The notes beneath the pieces are model-generated. The model did no database searches and was not told the DNA's origin. It was given only the letters and a program-made list of their open reading frames with translations. Position numbers and translations under genes: made by a program. 64,000 nucleotides of DNA from Fredericiella sp038205395 (GTDB lineage Bacteria > Chloroflexota > Anaerolineae > Caldilineales > Caldilineaceae). How positions within the stretch are numbered: the first letter of the stretch is position 1; each line of letters begins with the position of its first letter. Positions 50,448-58,279 of this stretch are shown piece after piece. The DNA is taken from contig JBBRBX010000009.1 of assembly GCA_038205395.1 (NCBI GenBank), positions 1-64,000 on the forward strand, in the 5' to 3' direction.

Positions 50448-50678
50448 ATGATGGAAGATCTCATTCGTTTTCTCTCGCGCTCGCTGGTCGAGCAGCCGGA
50501 TCGGGTGCGGGTCTACAGTAAGGAAACTCGGCGCGAGACGATCATCAAGCTGCAGGTAGCGCAGGGAGATGTCGGGCGTGTGGTCGGGCGCAGCGGACGC
50601 GTGGCCAATGCCATGCGCTCGCTGCTGGACGTTGCCGCCCGCCACAGCGACAAACCGGTGATTTTGGAGATCGACTGA
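50448..50678 (+). CDS. khpA: KH-domain RNA-binding protein KhpA
   Basis: 76 aa. A single KH domain with the GxxG loop in GDVGRVVGRSGRVANAMRSLL. Typically between rpsP and rimM, as here. KhpA/KhpB bind RNA and influence cell elongation in other bacteria. ATG 50448 is followed directly by another ATG. Confidence 0.93.
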   Translation: MMEDLIRFLSRSLVEQPDRVRVYSKETRRETIIKLQVAQGDVGRVVGRSGRVANAMRSLLDVAARHSDKPVILEID

Positions 50679-50698
50679 GTAAACGGATTTTCCTAGCC

Positions 50699-50780
50699 GA
50701 ATTTCCGGAAAGTGGTTGGCGTACAGCTTGCCTGTACCAGCGAGCGCTGCTGCCGGCCTCTTCCCGGAAATTCTTTTTTT
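50699..50780 (+). terminator. Terminator or attenuator between khpA and rimM
   Basis: GAATTTCCGG (50699-50708) pairs with CCGGAAATTC (50764-50773), followed at once by seven T (50774-50780). The roughly 55-nt loop contains a second hairpin GTACAG/CTGTAC (50721-50726, 50732-50737). It ends 12 nt before the rimM ATG, so read-through must be regulated or rimM starts further in. Confidence 0.65.
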
Positions 50781-50791
50781 AAAACTCTTTT

Positions 50792-51403
50792 ATGAACGCA
50801 CACTCTTCCGATGGCGGCGCGCGCCGGGCCGGCCGCGGCGACCAAACCAATGTTTATTATGTGCGAAACAAGGCTGTGGTCGTCCCCCCCGGCTATTTGG
50901 TTGTGGGGCAGATTATCGGTGTGCATGGGCTGAACGGTGAACTGAAGGTGGAACTCTACACCGACTACACCGAACGTTTCGCCACCGGTTCACGGTTGTT
51001 TTTGGGCGAGGCGCTGGAGCCGGTGACGGTGGAGTCGATGCGCCCGCACAAGAGCAACCTGCTGGTGCGGCTGGCCGAGGTGGAAGATCGCGACGCGGCG
51101 GAGTCGGTGCGCGGGCTGTGGCTGTATGTGACCGAAGGCGATGCCGCCGTACTCGAAGAAGGTGCTTACTGGATTCACGACATTCTCGGTCTGCGTGTGG
51201 TGACGGCTGACGGCCTCGAAATCGGGGTGATCGACGATGTCTTTGCGACCGGGGCCAATGACGTTTATGTCGTGCGCCCCAGCGGGACGGTTAACCAGGG
51301 GCGCGATGTGTTGCTGCCCGCTATCGCCGATGTGGTGGATCATGTTGACCTGGCCGCAGGTGTGATGGTCATTCACTTGCTGGATGGGCTGATCGACGTG
51401 TAA
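50792..51403 (+). CDS. rimM: 16S rRNA processing protein RimM
   Basis: 203 aa. Core begins PPGYLVVGQIIGVHGLNGELKVELYTDYTERF, the RimM N-terminal domain, followed by AEVEDRDAAESVRG and a PRC-barrel (YWIHDILGLRVVTADGLEIGVIDDV, DVLLPAIADVVDHVDL). Helps assemble the 30S head with S19. The N-terminal 30 residues before the core are poorly conserved and ATG 50792 has no SD and follows a terminator closely, so the true start may be a later GTG near 50860. The trmD and rplS genes that usually follow are missing. Confidence 0.92.
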   Translation: MNAHSSDGGARRAGRGDQTNVYYVRNKAVVVPPGYLVVGQIIGVHGLNGELKVELYTDYTERFATGSRLFLGEALEPVTVESMRPHKSNLLVRLAEVEDRDAAESVRGLWLYVTEGDAAVLEEGAYWIHDILGLRVVTADGLEIGVIDDVFATGANDVYVVRPSGTVNQGRDVLLPAIADVVDHVDLAAGVMVIHLLDGLIDV

Positions 51404-51406
51404 ACT
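51401..51406 (+). promoter_or_regulatory. TAAACT box 7 nt ahead of the dprA GTG
   Basis: TAAACT at 51401-51406 covers the rimM stop and predicts a start at 51413, the G of the dprA start codon. Possible leaderless start; no -35 evident. Confidence 0.2.
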
Positions 51407-51412
51407 AAGGCT

Positions 51413-52492
51413 GTGGACAGCAAAGCCTACTGGATTGCCTTCAACAAGGTCAACGGCATCGGCCCGACCCGGCTGCGTGCCCTGCTGGAGACGTGCGGCT
51501 CGGTCGAGGCGGCCTGGCACGCCACCATCCAGCAGATGCAGGCGGCGCGGCTGGATCGGCGCAGCAGCGAAAGTCTTCTCGGCGCCCGCCGCACTATTTT
51601 TCCCGAACAAGAATTGCAGCGTGTCCAAGCCGCCAACGTGAACGTGCTCACCTGGGATGACGCCGCTTATCCGGCCTCATTGCGCACAATCGATGGGTCG
51701 CCGCCGCTGCTGTATGTGCGTGGACGGCTGGCGGCGCAGGATGAGTGGGCGGTGGCGGTGGTCGGCACACGGCGGGTGAGCGTCTATGGCCGCGAGGTAG
51801 CGCAGGTATTGGCGGCTGCATTGGCCAAACAGGGGGTGACGGTGGTCAGCGGGCTGGCGCTGGGGGTGGACACTGTGGCGCACCGGGCTGCGCTTGATGC
51901 GGGCGGGCGCACGCTGGCGGTGCTGGGCAGCGCGGTGGATCAACTGTACCCGCCGCAAAACCGTGGGCTGGCGCAGGCAATTGCCGGGCAGGGTGCGCTG
52001 CTCAGTGACTATGCCCTGGGTACGCGGCCCGACGCCCGTAATTTTCCGCCCCGCAACCGCATCATCAGCGGGCTGAGCCGCGGCGTAATTATTGTTGAGG
52101 CCGGCGAGCGCAGTGGTGCGCTGATTACCGCTCGCTATGCCGCCGAACAGGGGCGCGATGTTTTCGCTGTGCCGGGCAGCATCCTGCATCCCGGCAGCGC
52201 CGGCTGCAACCACTTGATCCAACAGGGAGCTGCGCCGCTGCTATCGGTGGACGATGTGTTGGAACAGTTGAATCTGGTGCGCGTGCAGGAGATCAGTGCG
52301 GCGCGGCGTACACTGGAACCCGCTCCGCAGGAGCAGCAAATTCTGGCGCTGCTGACAGCCGAGCCAGCGCACATCGACGACCTGGTGCGCAGCTCGCAGT
52401 TGGCGGCGGCGCAGATCGGCGGGCTGCTGGCAATTTTAGAACTCAAGGGACTGGTGCGGCAGGTGGCGCCCATGACCTATGTACGGGCCTAA
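51413..52492 (+). CDS. dprA: DNA-processing protein DprA
   Basis: 359 aa. SAM-like N-terminal part (GIGPTRLRALLETCGSVEAAW), a Rossmann core with VAVVGTRRVSVYGREVA, VVSGLALGVDTVAHRAALDAGG, GSAVDQLYPPQNRGLA, FPPRNRIISGLSRGVIIVEAG and a C-terminal winged helix (about 300-359). Binds ssDNA and loads RecA during natural transformation. GTG 51413 lies 9 nt after the rimM stop. Confidence 0.95.
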   Translation: MDSKAYWIAFNKVNGIGPTRLRALLETCGSVEAAWHATIQQMQAARLDRRSSESLLGARRTIFPEQELQRVQAANVNVLTWDDAAYPASLRTIDGSPPLLYVRGRLAAQDEWAVAVVGTRRVSVYGREVAQVLAAALAKQGVTVVSGLALGVDTVAHRAALDAGGRTLAVLGSAVDQLYPPQNRGLAQAIAGQGALLSDYALGTRPDARNFPPRNRIISGLSRGVIIVEAGERSGALITARYAAEQGRDVFAVPGSILHPGSAGCNHLIQQGAAPLLSVDDVLEQLNLVRVQEISAARRTLEPAPQEQQILALLTAEPAHIDDLVRSSQLAAAQIGGLLAILELKGLVRQVAPMTYVRA

Positions 52493-52502
52493 AGGTGGAA
52501 AC

Positions 52503-53603
52503 ATGTACGCCACAATTTTAGCAGGAGGCGTGGGCACACGCCTATGGCCGCGCAGCCGGCAGGCGCGGCCCAAACAGTTCACTGACATCACCGGCAGCGG
52601 GTTGACCATGATCCAGGACACTGCCGAGCGGCTGGCAGGGGTGGTGGCGAACGAGCGGCTCTATGTAGTCACTGGTGCAGCTTTTGCCGGACTAGTTAGC
52701 GAGCAACTGCCGCTGGTGCCGGCGCACCGAATTTTGGTGGAGCCGAGCGGGCGCAACACCGCCCCTGCGATTGGGCTGGCCTGCATCCATCTCCAGCGTG
52801 AGGACCCCGACGCTGTGCTGGCAATCCTGCCGGCGGACCATGTGATCCTGCACGCCGCGCAGTTCCGCCAGGCGCTGGCGCAGGCGGGGCGGCTGGCGGA
52901 GCAGGACTATCTGGTCACCCTGGGCATTGAGCCGACCTTTGCGCACACCGGCTATGGCTACATCAAGCGCAGCCACCTGCTGCCGGTCGGCGATAATGGC
53001 GGCGGTGAGGGCAGCAGTGAAGACATTCCGGTTTATCATGTAGATCGCTTCTTGGAGAAGCCGACGCGGGCGCTGGCCGAGTCGTTTCTGCTGGAGGGCG
53101 GCTATTACTGGAATGGCGGTATTTTCGTAGCGCGCGTGGGGCGCTGGCTGGCCGAACTCCAGCGGCAAAGACCGGAGATATACGACCGCTTGCAGCGCAT
53201 TGGCGCTGCGCTCGACGGCCCGGCAGCGGATACGGTGCTGGCGGCGGAGTGGGCGGAGATGCCCAGCATCAGCATTGACTACGCCGTGATGGAGAAGGCG
53301 CAGCAGGTGGCGGTCGTGCCGCTGCAGGCTGGCTGGAATGATGTCGGCAGTTGGGATGCGCTGGAAACCATTCTAGAGCAGGATGCGAGCGGCAACAGCA
53401 TTGCTAAAGGCGATGTGCTGCTGCTGGACAGCCAGGGCAACATCGTCTACAGTGACAAGCGGTTGGTGGCCTTGGTCAACGTCAGCAACCTGGTGGTCGT
53501 CGATACGGGTGACACCCTTTTGATCGGCGACAAAAGCAACATGCAGCGGGTCAAAGACGTGGTGGAGCAGTTGCGCCGGCAAGGCCGCACCGAACTGTTG
53601 TAA
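52503..53603 (+). CDS. manC: Mannose-1-phosphate guanylyltransferase
   Basis: 366 aa. Nucleotidyltransferase motifs: ILAGGVGTRLWPRSRQARPKQF at the start, EPSGRNTAPAIGLA, ILPADHVI, GYGYIK, VDRFLEKPTRALAE, YYWNGGIFVARV and GWNDVGSWDALE. Makes GDP-mannose for polysaccharides and glycans. It lacks the C-terminal phosphomannose isomerase domain of bifunctional forms. ATG 52503 has AAAGGTGG just upstream. Confidence 0.93.
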   Translation: MYATILAGGVGTRLWPRSRQARPKQFTDITGSGLTMIQDTAERLAGVVANERLYVVTGAAFAGLVSEQLPLVPAHRILVEPSGRNTAPAIGLACIHLQREDPDAVLAILPADHVILHAAQFRQALAQAGRLAEQDYLVTLGIEPTFAHTGYGYIKRSHLLPVGDNGGGEGSSEDIPVYHVDRFLEKPTRALAESFLLEGGYYWNGGIFVARVGRWLAELQRQRPEIYDRLQRIGAALDGPAADTVLAAEWAEMPSISIDYAVMEKAQQVAVVPLQAGWNDVGSWDALETILEQDASGNSIAKGDVLLLDSQGNIVYSDKRLVALVNVSNLVVVDTGDTLLIGDKSNMQRVKDVVEQLRRQGRTELL

Positions 53604-53649
53604 CGCCAGGCGTATCCGCCACCACACCTGCAGCGCAAGGAGCAATCCG

Positions 53650-55305
53650 ATGGCATGGCAGTCAACTTTGGAGCAAGTCAAATCCATCCGGCTCACCCGC
53701 ACCACCGTCACCGGTCTGATCATCGGCATCGTGCTGGGGTTGACCCTGGGGCTGCTGATCGGCTGGGTCTGGTGGCCCGTGGAATGGCAGGGGACAGATG
53801 CGAGCCAGGCCGGCGTCGTCTCTACGACAGACACTGTCGACGACGGCAGCCTGTTTGCAACACCCGAAGCGCGCTCGCTCTATCTGGGAGCTGTAGCCGA
53901 CGCCTATGTCTATGCCTCGAATGCGGGTGACCGCGAGGCCGCGGCGCTGGCTGCGCAACGGTTGGCCGCCCTGGGCGGCGACATCCGCAGCGCCATTGAA
54001 AGAGCCATCAGCTACTATAGTGTTCAGCCCGACGGCAGTACGCGCGTTGCGAACCTGACCACGTTGGCTACGGCGGTGGGGCTTGCGCCGGCAGCCAACC
54101 AGTCGGCAGTACCGGCGGCCACAGCGGGTGCGCCGGCAGGCGAGGCGGGGCAAGGCGGCGTGGCAACCACAGGTGACGAGCAAGGCGGCGGCTGGAGTTG
54201 GATCATCACAATACTGATCGCGCTCATCCTAATCGGCGGCGGACTGTATATTTTGTGGCTGCTGCGGCGCGGGGATGGGGAGGTCGCCGATGTCAGCGCT
54301 GGCGAGCGAGCCGGCAAAGACGGCTTTCTGCCCGAAGAAGAGAGTGCGCCGCAGGTCAGCTCGACCTATACGCGCAGCAGCCTCAGCCCCTCACGTGTGG
54401 GGGTGACGCCGGCGGCATCCATGCGCTCGTCCGTCGAGCGGCCGGTGGCCAGCGAGGGCAGCGGCCCACACGGCTTTGACGCCGAAAAACTGGACGACGA
54501 AAGCTATCCGCCCTTACACCGCAGCACTGCCACCACCACCCTGGTCAGACCCGAAACGGGCGGCTATGCGGGCGGTTATCCAGCCGCTGCGGCAGAGTCG
54601 GATGATGAGCCGGATGATGAATATGAGGATGAATCCGGGGATGATGTGGAGGAGTGGGACGACGAAGAACGCGGCCCCGCACAATCCGCTGCTGATGGTG
54701 ACGCCGGCGAGGCGGACGAAGAAGACGAAAACGGTGATGCGCAGGAGGGTGATGAAGGGCACGGCCCGGTGCGTGGGCCTGCGGCCAAAGCGCTGCCGGG
54801 CACAGCCGTCTCCGCGCGCACGCCGCTGCCCGGTTTACAGCCGCCGACCCCTTCCCGTTTCGGCAACTACAAGCAGATCGACAGCTACACAGCCACCTAT
54901 TACAGCGGACAGGTGGACTTTGATACCGCGCGCAACGTCGAGAATCCCAATGGCGACGGCTATATCGGTGAGTATGGCGTCGGCATTCCTGAAAAAAATG
55001 GGCTGCTGCACAACGATCTGGAGCAGGCTATCGCCGTAGAAGTTTACCTGTTTGACAAGACCGAAGACCGGCAGATGCTGACCGTCTCGCGGCTGCTGCT
55101 GAGCGAATACGCGCACGACCGCCTGTACGAAGAATTTCAACGCAACAAGCAGAGCCTGGCGCCAATCGTGGCTCGCCCTGAGACCCACTTCCAGTTGGAG
55201 GGCAAACAGCTCCTGCTCGACTGCCTCATTCGCCAAGTAACCTTCACACCTGAAGGTATCTTCCGAAGTATGACTCTGGAGTTGGTGCTCAAACGGCAGG
55301 GGTGA
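53650..55305 (+). CDS. Two-TM protein with acidic linker and uncharacterised C-terminal domain
   Basis: 551 aa. TM1 at about 19-42 (TGLIIGIVLGLTLGLLIGWVWW). An extracytoplasmic alpha-helical part follows (about 68-120; SLYLGAVADAYVYASNAGDREAAALAAQRLAAL), then an Ala/Gly linker and TM2 at about 183-203 (WIITILIALILIGGGLYILWL). After TM2 comes a cytoplasmic disordered, strongly acidic stretch (about 300-375). The C-terminal folded domain of about 150 residues begins FGNYKQIDSYTATYYSGQVDFD and includes EKNGLLHNDLEQAIAVEVYLFDK. I recognise no family. AAGGAG precedes the ATG. It converges on clpB, with a shared terminator. Confidence 0.7.
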   Translation: MAWQSTLEQVKSIRLTRTTVTGLIIGIVLGLTLGLLIGWVWWPVEWQGTDASQAGVVSTTDTVDDGSLFATPEARSLYLGAVADAYVYASNAGDREAAALAAQRLAALGGDIRSAIERAISYYSVQPDGSTRVANLTTLATAVGLAPAANQSAVPAATAGAPAGEAGQGGVATTGDEQGGGWSWIITILIALILIGGGLYILWLLRRGDGEVADVSAGERAGKDGFLPEEESAPQVSSTYTRSSLSPSRVGVTPAASMRSSVERPVASEGSGPHGFDAEKLDDESYPPLHRSTATTTLVRPETGGYAGGYPAAAAESDDEPDDEYEDESGDDVEEWDDEERGPAQSAADGDAGEADEEDENGDAQEGDEGHGPVRGPAAKALPGTAVSARTPLPGLQPPTPSRFGNYKQIDSYTATYYSGQVDFDTARNVENPNGDGYIGEYGVGIPEKNGLLHNDLEQAIAVEVYLFDKTEDRQMLTVSRLLLSEYAHDRLYEEFQRNKQSLAPIVARPETHFQLEGKQLLLDCLIRQVTFTPEGIFRSMTLELVLKRQG

Positions 55306-55320
55306 GGGAGCGGCAGGCTG

Positions 55321-55364
55321 TCTGAATCCTGATGCTTGGAACAGCAAGTCAATCAGGATTCAGA
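55321..55364. terminator. Bidirectional hairpin between convergent genes
   Basis: 13-bp perfect inverted repeat TCTGAATCCTGAT (55321-55333) / ATCAGGATTCAGA (55352-55364), 18-nt loop, between the unknown two-TM gene and clpB. Confidence 0.7.
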
Positions 55365-55373
55365 CGCCGATCT

Positions 55374-57968
55374 TTACGCCGTCTCCACCTCCAGCACGGT
55401 GAAGGTCAACTCATCGCCCAACGCATCCACCAATATATGGTCGCCGCTTTCAATCCGGCCGCGCAGAATGTCATTGGCCAACGGGTCGACGATCTTGTGC
55501 TGGATCACCCGCTTGAGCGGGCGAGCGCCAAAGGCGGGGTCATAACCCGCCGCCACCACGACATCTTTGGCCTGTTCAGTCAGTTCAATCGTGATCTGTC
55601 GCTCTTTCAGCAGGCGGCGCAGACGACTCAACTGGATGTCCACGATTTCCCGTAACTGTCCCCGATCCAGGGCGTGGAAGACGACGATCTCGTCTACTCG
55701 ATTGAGGAACTCTGGGCGGAAGTGCTGGCGCAGCACCTCCCGCACACGGCGCTCCACCTCTTCATTCACTTCGGCCACATCCAAAATGTACTGGCTGCCC
55801 AGGTTGGAGGTCATGATCAGGATCGTGTTGCGGAAATCCACCACCCGCCCCTGGCCATCCGTCAGCCGGCCATCGTCCAGCACCTGCAGCAGGACGTTGA
55901 AAACCTCAGCATGCGCCTTTTCGATTTCGTCAAACAGCACCACCGAATAGGGGTGGCGGCGCACGGCCTCCGTCAACTGCCCACCTTCGTCATAGCCCAC
56001 ATAGCCGGGCGGCGCCCCAATCAGGCGCGACACGGTGTGACGCTCCTGGTACTCACTCATGTCGATGCGCACCATGTTCTGCTCATCGTCAAACAAGAAC
56101 TCGGCCAGCGCACGCGCCAGTTCCGTCTTGCCCACGCCGGTCGGCCCTAAGAAGATGAACGATCCCAGCGGTCGGTTGGGATCCTGCAGCCCGGCACGGC
56201 TGCGGCGAATAGCCGCAGAGACGGCGGCCACGGCCTCTTCCTGTCCCACCACCCGTTCGTGCAGATAGCTCTCCATGCGGATCAGCTTCTCCCGCTCGCC
56301 TTCCACGAGCTTGGAGATGGGGATGCCCGTCCACTTGCTGACCACGGCTGCGATCTCTTCGCTGTCCACCTCTTCCTTGAGCAGCGCCCCCTTCGCCTGC
56401 AGTTGGCTCACGCGCTCGCCGGCCTGCGCCAGTTCCGCTTCCAACTGGCGCATCTTGCCATAGCGCAGCTCAGCGGCTTTCTGCAAATTGTACTCGCGCT
56501 CAGCCTGCTCGATCTCCACGCGTAGTTGGTCGATCTGCTCCTTCAAGCCCTGCACCTGTGCAATCGCCTCGCGCTCAGCCTGCCAGCGACCCGTCAGTTC
56601 GGCGCTCTCCTCCTTAAGGTCGGCCAGCGCCTGCTCCAACTCGCCGAGCCGGTTCTTGCTGGCCTCGTCCTTTTCCTTCTTGAGCGCTTCGCGCTCGATC
56701 TCCCACTGCATCACCTGGCGGTCGATTTCGTCCAGCGCCTGCGGTTTGGAATCGATCTGCATGCGCAGCCGGCTGGCCGACTCATCGATCAGATCGATGG
56801 CCTTGTCAGGCAGGAAGCGGTCGGTGATATAGCGCTGGCTGAGCATGGCTGCGGCAATGACGGCGCCGTCGGTGATGCGCACGCCATGGTGTACTTCATA
56901 GCGCTCCTTGAGACCGCGCAGGATGCTGATGGCATCCTCCACCGATGGCTCGTTCACCATCACCGGCTGGAAGCGCCGCTCTAATGCGGCGTCCTTCTCA
57001 ATATATTTGCGGTATTCGTTCAGAGTCGTGGCGCCGACGGTGTGCAACTCGCCGCGCGCCAGCATCGGCTTGAGCATGTTGGAGGCATCCATTGAGCCTT
57101 CCGCCGCGCCCGCGCCGATCAGCGTGTGCAGTTCGTCGATAAACAGGATGATGCGCCCTTCGGACTTGGCGATCTCCTGCAGTACGGCCTTGAGCCGCTC
57201 TTCAAATTCACCACGGTATTTGGCGCCTGCCACCAGCGCGCCCAGGTCAAGCGCCACCAGCTTTTTATCGCGCAGACCGGTAGGCACGTCGCCCTTGACG
57301 ATGCGCTGCGCCAACCCTTCCACAATGGCCGTCTTGCCAACGCCCGGCTCGCCGATCAGCACCGGGTTGTTCTTGGTGCGGCGGCTGAGGATTTGGATCA
57401 CGCGGCGAATCTCCTCGTCGCGCCCGATCACCGGGTCAAGCTTGCCTTTGCGCGCTTCTTCGGTCAGGTCGCGCCCATATTTGGCCAGCGCCTCATACTG
57501 TCCTTCCGGGTTGTCAGTAGTCACCCGCTGGTTGCCGCGGATGCCCGCCAGCGCCTGCATGATGGCGTTGTAGTCTACGCCATGACGCTGGAGCAGTTGG
57601 CGCACCTTCGCCTGCGACGACGCCATCGCCAGCAGCAGATGCTCGGTCGAGGTGTAGTCGTCGCGCATGTTGCCCGCAATGTTCTCGGCCTCCTGCAGGA
57701 TGGTGGCCGTCTCGCGGCCCAGCCCCACCTGCACAGAAGCGCCGCTGGCGCGCGACATGGCCGCGATCGACTGCGCCACGCTGCGCTCGATCAGCGCCGG
57801 GTCCACCCCGATCTTGTTGAGGATGGCCGGCACCACGCCGCCTTCCTGTTTAAGCAGCGCTTCCAGCAGATGCTCCGGTTCGACCGTTGATTGATTATAT
57901 TGCTGCGCCAGCCCCTGTGCCTCTGCCAGGGCTGCTTGCGCTTTTTGAGTCAATTTTTCTAATCGCAT
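55374..57968 (-). CDS. clpB: ATP-dependent chaperone ClpB
   Basis: 864 aa, full length. Clp N-domain repeats (about 1-145), NBD1 with GEPGVGKTAIVEGLA, a long coiled-coil middle domain (about 400-525) and NBD2 with GPTGVGKTELARALAEFL and DEIEKAHAEVFNVLLQVLDDGR. ClpB disaggregates proteins with DnaK. GAGGAG lies upstream of ATG 57968. A TATACT box (minus strand, 58009-58004) gives a leader of about 30 nt, but its -35 is poor and I see no clear CIRCE element. Confidence 0.97.
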   Translation of the reverse strand: MRLEKLTQKAQAALAEAQGLAQQYNQSTVEPEHLLEALLKQEGGVVPAILNKIGVDPALIERSVAQSIAAMSRASGASVQVGLGRETATILQEAENIAGNMRDDYTSTEHLLLAMASSQAKVRQLLQRHGVDYNAIMQALAGIRGNQRVTTDNPEGQYEALAKYGRDLTEEARKGKLDPVIGRDEEIRRVIQILSRRTKNNPVLIGEPGVGKTAIVEGLAQRIVKGDVPTGLRDKKLVALDLGALVAGAKYRGEFEERLKAVLQEIAKSEGRIILFIDELHTLIGAGAAEGSMDASNMLKPMLARGELHTVGATTLNEYRKYIEKDAALERRFQPVMVNEPSVEDAISILRGLKERYEVHHGVRITDGAVIAAAMLSQRYITDRFLPDKAIDLIDESASRLRMQIDSKPQALDEIDRQVMQWEIEREALKKEKDEASKNRLGELEQALADLKEESAELTGRWQAEREAIAQVQGLKEQIDQLRVEIEQAEREYNLQKAAELRYGKMRQLEAELAQAGERVSQLQAKGALLKEEVDSEEIAAVVSKWTGIPISKLVEGEREKLIRMESYLHERVVGQEEAVAAVSAAIRRSRAGLQDPNRPLGSFIFLGPTGVGKTELARALAEFLFDDEQNMVRIDMSEYQERHTVSRLIGAPPGYVGYDEGGQLTEAVRRHPYSVVLFDEIEKAHAEVFNVLLQVLDDGRLTDGQGRVVDFRNTILIMTSNLGSQYILDVAEVNEEVERRVREVLRQHFRPEFLNRVDEIVVFHALDRGQLREIVDIQLSRLRRLLKERQITIELTEQAKDVVVAAGYDPAFGARPLKRVIQHKIVDPLANDILRGRIESGDHILVDALGDELTFTVLEVETA

Positions 57969-58103
57969 ATTTGTTTCACTCCTCTATTAGATTGCTTGGC
58001 TCTAGTATACAGGGATTCCGTCTGGAGAACGCTAGAGGAATGTTAGAGAGGGATTAACATGCGTGCTTCCCGGCTTTTGCGCAGGAGGAGGTGGGAGGTG
58101 CAA

Positions 58104-58134
58104 CAAAAAAACGCACTCCCAAAGGAGTGCGTTT
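58104..58134 (-). terminator. Intrinsic terminator for the glycerol-1-phosphate dehydrogenase gene
   Basis: 11-bp stem AAACGCACTCC (58109-58119) / GGAGTGCGTTT (58124-58134), loop CAAA. On the minus strand it is followed by TTTTTTTG. About 145 bp beyond the stop. The rest of the 311-bp gap 57969-58279 holds only the clpB promoter region and nothing else I can name. Confidence 0.85.
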
Positions 58135-58279
58135 GTTCTGCCGGACGGCGCAGAAAGCAGCGTCACCTTAATCTGCCGGCGCGCACCTGCGGCCCCTCAT
58201 GTAAAAACCACCACCAATGCTTGAGGTATAGACTGCGTGTTGTCAGCAACATCAACACCTCCCAGAAAATGCAGATAGA

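Noticed and set aside
54600..54770. Acidic repeat tract as a phase-variable or expanded repeat
   Set aside because: GAT/GAA codons are mixed with no fixed unit; it reads as a disordered acidic linker.
55321..55364. Inverted repeat as an IS end or att site
   Set aside because: It sits between two convergent intact genes with no transposase or target duplication; a shared terminator explains it.
57969..58060. CIRCE (HrcA) element ahead of clpB
   Set aside because: The CTAGAGGAATGTTAGAG stretch is only loosely dyad-like and does not match the CIRCE arms.
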